DNA of 64,000 nt from Chryseobacterium phosphatilyticum (GTDB lineage: Bacteria; Bacteroidota; Bacteroidia; Flavobacteriales; Weeksellaceae): contig NZ_PPED02000004.1 in NCBI RefSeq assembly GCF_002899825.2, forward strand, positions 434,001-498,000, written 5' to 3'. The notes under the pieces were generated by a model. The model ran no database searches and was not told the DNA's origin. It saw only the letters and a list, made by a program, of their open reading frames with translations. The position numbers and the translations under genes are program-made. Positions 61,204-64,000 of this stretch are shown here, piece by piece (position 1 is the first letter of the stretch; every line of letters starts with the position of its first letter).

Positions 61204-61770
61204 ATGAAAAAGTTCTTAGCATTAGCTTGTATTCTCACTTTTGTTTTCGGCAGCGCCCAGATTTCTGAATTTCAACGGGCAGACTCACGCTATGAAAGAA
61301 AGAAAACGGCTTTATATAATAAATATCCGAAGCCTAATGATTTAAGAACTAAGAAGGAATGGCTTCTTACTGAAGATAAAATAAATTCCTATAAAACTGC
61401 TCTGGATAAGGTTTCATCAGAAGACAAGAAAATGATTGCAGTAGATCCTCCGACTAAAGGTAAAATTTCCAAGGAGGCCGAATATGATAAAGGCAAAGCT
61501 TCTTTTCAGAAACTGTTATCCGAAGCCGTTGATCTTGCTTTCTTAAACTTTTCTTCTGATTCTTATAAAGCAACCCTAAGTTTTGTGGTAGATTCTAAAG
61601 GAAATCCTCTGGATGCTCATGTAAAAGGAATTAATGAAGATGTAAACACATTCATCGAGGCTGCTTTTTATCGAATTAAAGAAAAAGGCAATTGGAAACC
61701 GGCAGAAGCCAACGGAAAACCGGTATCCTCTACAGTTTCCATCCCATTAGCATTAACTTTTAAAAAATAA
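61204..61770 (+). CDS. Secreted TonB-C-terminal-like protein
   Basis: A 188-residue protein with a signal peptide (LALACILTFVFGSAQ). A basic helical segment (RADSRYERKKTALYNKYPKP) precedes a C-terminal domain (about 115-188) with LSFVVDSKGNPLDAHVKG, FIEAAFYRIKEKGNWKPAEANG and VSIPLALTF. This is the pattern of TonB C-terminal domains found in many flavobacterial proteins. It lacks a TonB transmembrane anchor, so it is not an ordinary TonB. It follows pepT by 6 bp and ends at a strong terminator. Confidence 0.7.
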   Translation: MKKFLALACILTFVFGSAQISEFQRADSRYERKKTALYNKYPKPNDLRTKKEWLLTEDKINSYKTALDKVSSEDKKMIAVDPPTKGKISKEAEYDKGKASFQKLLSEAVDLAFLNFSSDSYKATLSFVVDSKGNPLDAHVKGINEDVNTFIEAAFYRIKEKGNWKPAEANGKPVSSTVSIPLALTFKK

Positions 61771-61777
61771 TACAAAA

Positions 61778-61803
61778 AACCCGCTGTGACAGCGGGTTTT
61801 TCT
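61778..61803 (+). terminator. Intrinsic terminator
   Basis: An 8-bp stem AACCCGCT (61778-61785) with AGCGGGTT (61791-61798), a 5-base loop and a T-run. It lies 7 bp after the stop at 61770. Confidence 0.88.
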
Positions 61804-61899
61804 TTTCAGGATTTCACGAATAGTATAGACAGTTAAAAAACAAAATACAAACCTTGCTGATAATCATTATGTTATTGACATTAATTTAATCTGATTCTT

Positions 61900-61930
61900 T
61901 TGTAGGCTTTAAATAATTCACCTAACTTAG
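61900..61930 (+). promoter_or_regulatory. Near-consensus promoter of the 61954 gene
   Basis: TTG (61900-61902), a gap of 20, then TAACTTAG (61923-61930), one base off TAnnTTTG. It ends 23 bases before ATG 61954. Confidence 0.5.
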
Positions 61931-61953
61931 ATAGAAACTTAAAATCACTGTTT

Positions 61954-63261
61954 ATGAAAATGAAATCTAACCCCTTCAAAATCAGCAGAAAATTTTATTT
62001 CTCTATTTTTTTTGCAATTTTCTGTGTATTTCTTTTAATGTCTTGTTCTCAGGATGATCCGGCGGATGCTCCTGTTGAAAAACCGGTAGAGTCTGTTCCT
62101 ATGAAAACCCTGGGAAACCTGACTTTACAAAAAAATGTTATAATTCTGAACGACGAATCAGTGGATGCAATATCTGCCCATAATGAAGGAGCCATTACGT
62201 TCAGCCGTACCACTCCTCAAACGGACAGTATCTCAACCGGAACTGTTATTGTAGGAACAAAGGTAGAAGGTGACCAGATAAGTACCATCTTATCAAAAGT
62301 TACATCTGTTTCTAAGGTTAATAATGGATTTACAGTACAGACTTCCAGTGCGAAACTTGAAGAATTTATTTATAGTGGAACATTAAGCGGAGTGTATGAT
62401 CCCTCAGATAAAGCCCCTGTTAGTATTAATGGGAAGATGGTCAATTATGTTCCTGTGGAAGGAATGGTTTCACGAGAAATTAATAGTAAAATCTATTCTA
62501 TTGAAGCCAAAAATCTTCAAAATCAAAAACTGATTGCTTTTAACCGTTTTGATTTTGATAAAACATTTTCTTTTCCTTTATCCTCAGCAGGAACATCCAG
62601 TGTGAATGTAAAAGGTGGCTTTACTCCAAAAATTGATTATAATATCACTTTTTCCTGGGGACATTTATCTGATTTTTATGTTAACCTTATCATGGATGAT
62701 ATTCAACTTCAGAGTTCAGCAACCATTGTAGGAAGTCTGGGATATACTGCAAGCACTACAGATTACCTGTCTATACCTATCGTCCCAATTGTTTTGGGTC
62801 CTACCGGACTTATTTTAAGCCCGACTCTTTCTGCGGGTCCTTTTTTGGGTGTAGAAGCTACAGGAAAAGTCCAGGGACAGCTTTTGGATCTTGAAGGAAA
62901 TGCCAACTTCATGGTAAGTAAAACTCCGGCACTGAATATCAATCTGAAAAAGAAATCAGATCCTGCCATTACCGGATTAGGAGGCAATCTGTCTGCAGAA
63001 GCCGGCCTGGAAGCTAAAGGAGCTGTGGGACTGATGTTTATTTCTATTCCTATTGCGAATTCAGGATTAAGAGGAAGAGCCTCTGCTCTTTCATCTTTAG
63101 GCTTAACACTTATTCCTGAAAGAAAAGGAATATTTTCTGTAAAAGGCAAAATTCAGGCTGATATGTTTTATGGTTTTGGAATAAGCCCTTTCCGATATGA
63201 AGGCACCATCCCTTTGTTCAAAAAAGAATACCTATTGTATCAAAAGGATTTTAGTTTTTAA
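61954..63261 (+). CDS. Lipoprotein with a glycine-rich all-beta domain
   Basis: A 435-residue lipoprotein with a long hydrophobic signal and lipobox at LLMSCSQDD (Cys about residue 31), then an acidic linker rich in Pro and Val. The bulk is beta-rich: LTLQKNVIILNDES at the N-terminus, KVNNGFTVQTSS, and from about 250 a glycine-rich barrel- or solenoid-like region (SATIVGSLGYTAS, GPFLGVEATGKVQGQL, SAEAGLEAKGAVGLMF). No family is recognised. It has its own promoter-like region and terminator. Confidence 0.6.
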   Translation: MKMKSNPFKISRKFYFSIFFAIFCVFLLMSCSQDDPADAPVEKPVESVPMKTLGNLTLQKNVIILNDESVDAISAHNEGAITFSRTTPQTDSISTGTVIVGTKVEGDQISTILSKVTSVSKVNNGFTVQTSSAKLEEFIYSGTLSGVYDPSDKAPVSINGKMVNYVPVEGMVSREINSKIYSIEAKNLQNQKLIAFNRFDFDKTFSFPLSSAGTSSVNVKGGFTPKIDYNITFSWGHLSDFYVNLIMDDIQLQSSATIVGSLGYTASTTDYLSIPIVPIVLGPTGLILSPTLSAGPFLGVEATGKVQGQLLDLEGNANFMVSKTPALNINLKKKSDPAITGLGGNLSAEAGLEAKGAVGLMFISIPIANSGLRGRASALSSLGLTLIPERKGIFSVKGKIQADMFYGFGISPFRYEGTIPLFKKEYLLYQKDFSF

Positions 63262-63282
63262 AACAAAATCTCTTAGAATTAT

Positions 63283-63315
63283 AAAGAAGTCACTCCAGCA
63301 GTGGCTTCTTTTTGT
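63283..63315 (+). terminator. Intrinsic terminator of the 61954 lipoprotein gene
   Basis: A 12-bp stem AAAGAAGTCACT (63283-63294) with AGTGGCTTCTTT (63300-63311), one G-U pair and a 5-base loop, followed by T's. Confidence 0.82.
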
Positions 63316-63423
63316 ATGGCAAGCAACCTTACATATAATTCATTTACAATTCATTAAGACTATTTTATTATATTTACAAAGAGGTACAATCCTAAACGAT
63401 AACATTTAATACCAGATTAAACT

Positions 63424-63672
63424 ATGAAAACTATGAAAAAACTTTTGAGAAAGGATCTTTCAACAATTCTTGGTAACGGAATAGATACCTGCCACATGGG
63501 CGGAGATCACTATAATTGCCAAAGTGACTGCCAGTGTGCCTGGGGAAAAGCTTGTGAAATGTATGAAGACGGAAGTCCGGGGCAATGTATTGCCGTTGGA
63601 GGTGGAGGAAATCCTGGTGGAGGTACCGGAGGGTGTACCCCTCCAACTATTTGTGTGGAAGAACCTTATTAA
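63424..63672 (+). CDS. Bacteriocin-like small peptide with leader and 8 cysteines
   Basis: An 82-residue peptide. The first ~19 residues (MKKLLRKDLSTILGNG from Met4) resemble the leader of flavobacterial bacteriocin-like or RiPP precursors, with a degenerate double-glycine site (GNG instead of GG). The remainder holds eight cysteines (23, 32, 36, 38, 44, 55, 71, 77) and a glycine-rich stretch (VGGGGNPGGGTGGC). No transporter, protease or modifying enzyme lies in the rest of the window. ATG 63424 gives three extra residues over ATG 63433; both fit. It ends at a strong terminator. Confidence 0.65.
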   Translation: MKTMKKLLRKDLSTILGNGIDTCHMGGDHYNCQSDCQCAWGKACEMYEDGSPGQCIAVGGGGNPGGGTGGCTPPTICVEEPY

Positions 63673-63683
63673 TAAAAACAATC

Positions 63684-63717
63684 AATCGGAAGTAGCATAA
63701 CTTCCGATTTTTTTTTC
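63684..63717 (+). terminator. Intrinsic terminator of the small-peptide gene
   Basis: A 10-bp stem AATCGGAAGT (63684-63693) with ACTTCCGATT (63700-63709), a 6-base loop and a run of eight T's. Confidence 0.9.
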
Positions 63718-63825
63718 ATCTCTAAACAGAGCTTTGTCAAAAGATCTCTGCCATTCATCAAATAAAATTTCAACTCCCCCTTCTGATCCGTTGTTTTGCA
63801 TAAAATTTTTAATACTTATCAATTT

Positions 63826-64000
63826 ATGAAACAACATTTTTTGGCATTCACGGCTTTGTTACTATGCATTACGTGCTCCGTAGAGCTTCAGGCTCAGCAA
63901 ACACCTTCTTTTCACATCGGGGTAAAGGGAGGAACCAGTTTTACCAAAACCTCAACGGAGTCTTCTTTATTGGAAGGGAAATACGGTTTAGGTTATCAGG
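63826..64000 (+). CDS. Start of an outer-membrane barrel-like protein (cut by the window edge)
   Basis: The frame from ATG 63826 runs to the end of the window without a stop (58 codons). It encodes a signal peptide (FLAFTALLLCITCSVELQAQ) and FHIGVKGGTSFTKTSTES, the opening strand of PorT-like outer-membrane barrels (compare the 44509 gene). The Cys in ITCS might be a lipobox but the Ala-Gln cleavage site fits a normal signal better. The rest lies outside the window. Confidence 0.75.
   Translation, partial: MKQHFLAFTALLLCITCSVELQAQQTPSFHIGVKGGTSFTKTSTESSLLEGKYGLGYQ

Noticed and set aside
1-64000. tRNA, rRNA, CRISPR arrays and insertion sequences
   Set aside because: None could be recognised by eye: no cloverleaf-like TTCGAATC regions, no regular short repeats and no transposase frame. 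A dedicated scan could still find a small RNA.

Overview
The window looks like chromosomal DNA of a Flavobacteriia member close to Chryseobacterium (Weeksellaceae). This is inferred from the low G+C, the absence of Shine-Dalgarno-like leaders, flavobacterial promoter elements (TTG, a gap of 17 to 21, then TAnnTTTG), type IX secretion C-terminal sorting domains, DUF3078 and PorT-like barrel families, a KirBac channel next to a YkgJ protein, and an S46 dipeptidyl-peptidase. I saw no tRNA, rRNA, CRISPR array or insertion sequence. Most of it is ordinary chromosome with several accessory patches.

Layout. 1-2016: end of sufC, then sufD, with a palindromic intergenic repeat between them. 2078-4144: tandem DUF3078 paralogs. 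4395-8356: rhomboid protease, dprA, glutamate dehydrogenase and a DUF1801 protein. 8401-10414 (minus): a small low-complexity secreted protein, a YkgJ metal-cluster protein and an inward-rectifier K+ channel. 10543-10923: truncated haemoglobin. 11016-16385 (minus): a Ca2+/H+ antiporter, and a compact run hflX, DUF4919, Na+/H+ antiporter, alkD-like, small membrane protein. 16577-20879: a LytTR regulator with Glu at its phosphoacceptor site, followed by three co-oriented secreted-protein genes, one with 127-residue tandem repeats. 20974-27812: META-domain protein, S46 peptidase, YdeI/DUF1905 protein, a right-handed beta-helix protein and a two-domain spondin lipoprotein.

27883-30990 (minus) is an orphan A-T-R nonribosomal peptide synthetase, followed by comM-like yifB (31536-33071). 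33360-36326 is an ECF sigma operon (sigma, membrane protein with a barrel domain, T9SS-sorted protein). Two lipoproteins and a cupin follow, then an RND tripartite efflux operon (38496-44202), a PorT-like barrel, a LytS/LytR-type two-component pair and a universal stress protein.

48435-55715 (minus) is the most interesting stretch. A seven-gene co-directional run encodes a three-TM protein with a C-terminal helical, possibly winged-helix domain, an unknown beta-rich protein, an outer-membrane barrel-like protein, a cytoplasmic YkuD-like protein, a caspase-family protease, a membrane-anchored TPR-LytTR regulator and a YrhB/Imm35-like immunity protein. An orphan ATP-grasp enzyme lies beyond it. 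The run has the look of a caspase-centred stress or conflict system that I do not recognise as described.

56018-64000 returns to housekeeping (zinc-protease-like protein, CsaA, DEDD exonuclease, DUF59/SufT-like protein, sulfurtransferase, HMG-CoA lyase, peptidase T). It ends with a TonB-C-like secreted protein, a large lipoprotein, an 8-cysteine bacteriocin-like peptide and the start of another barrel gene cut by the window edge.
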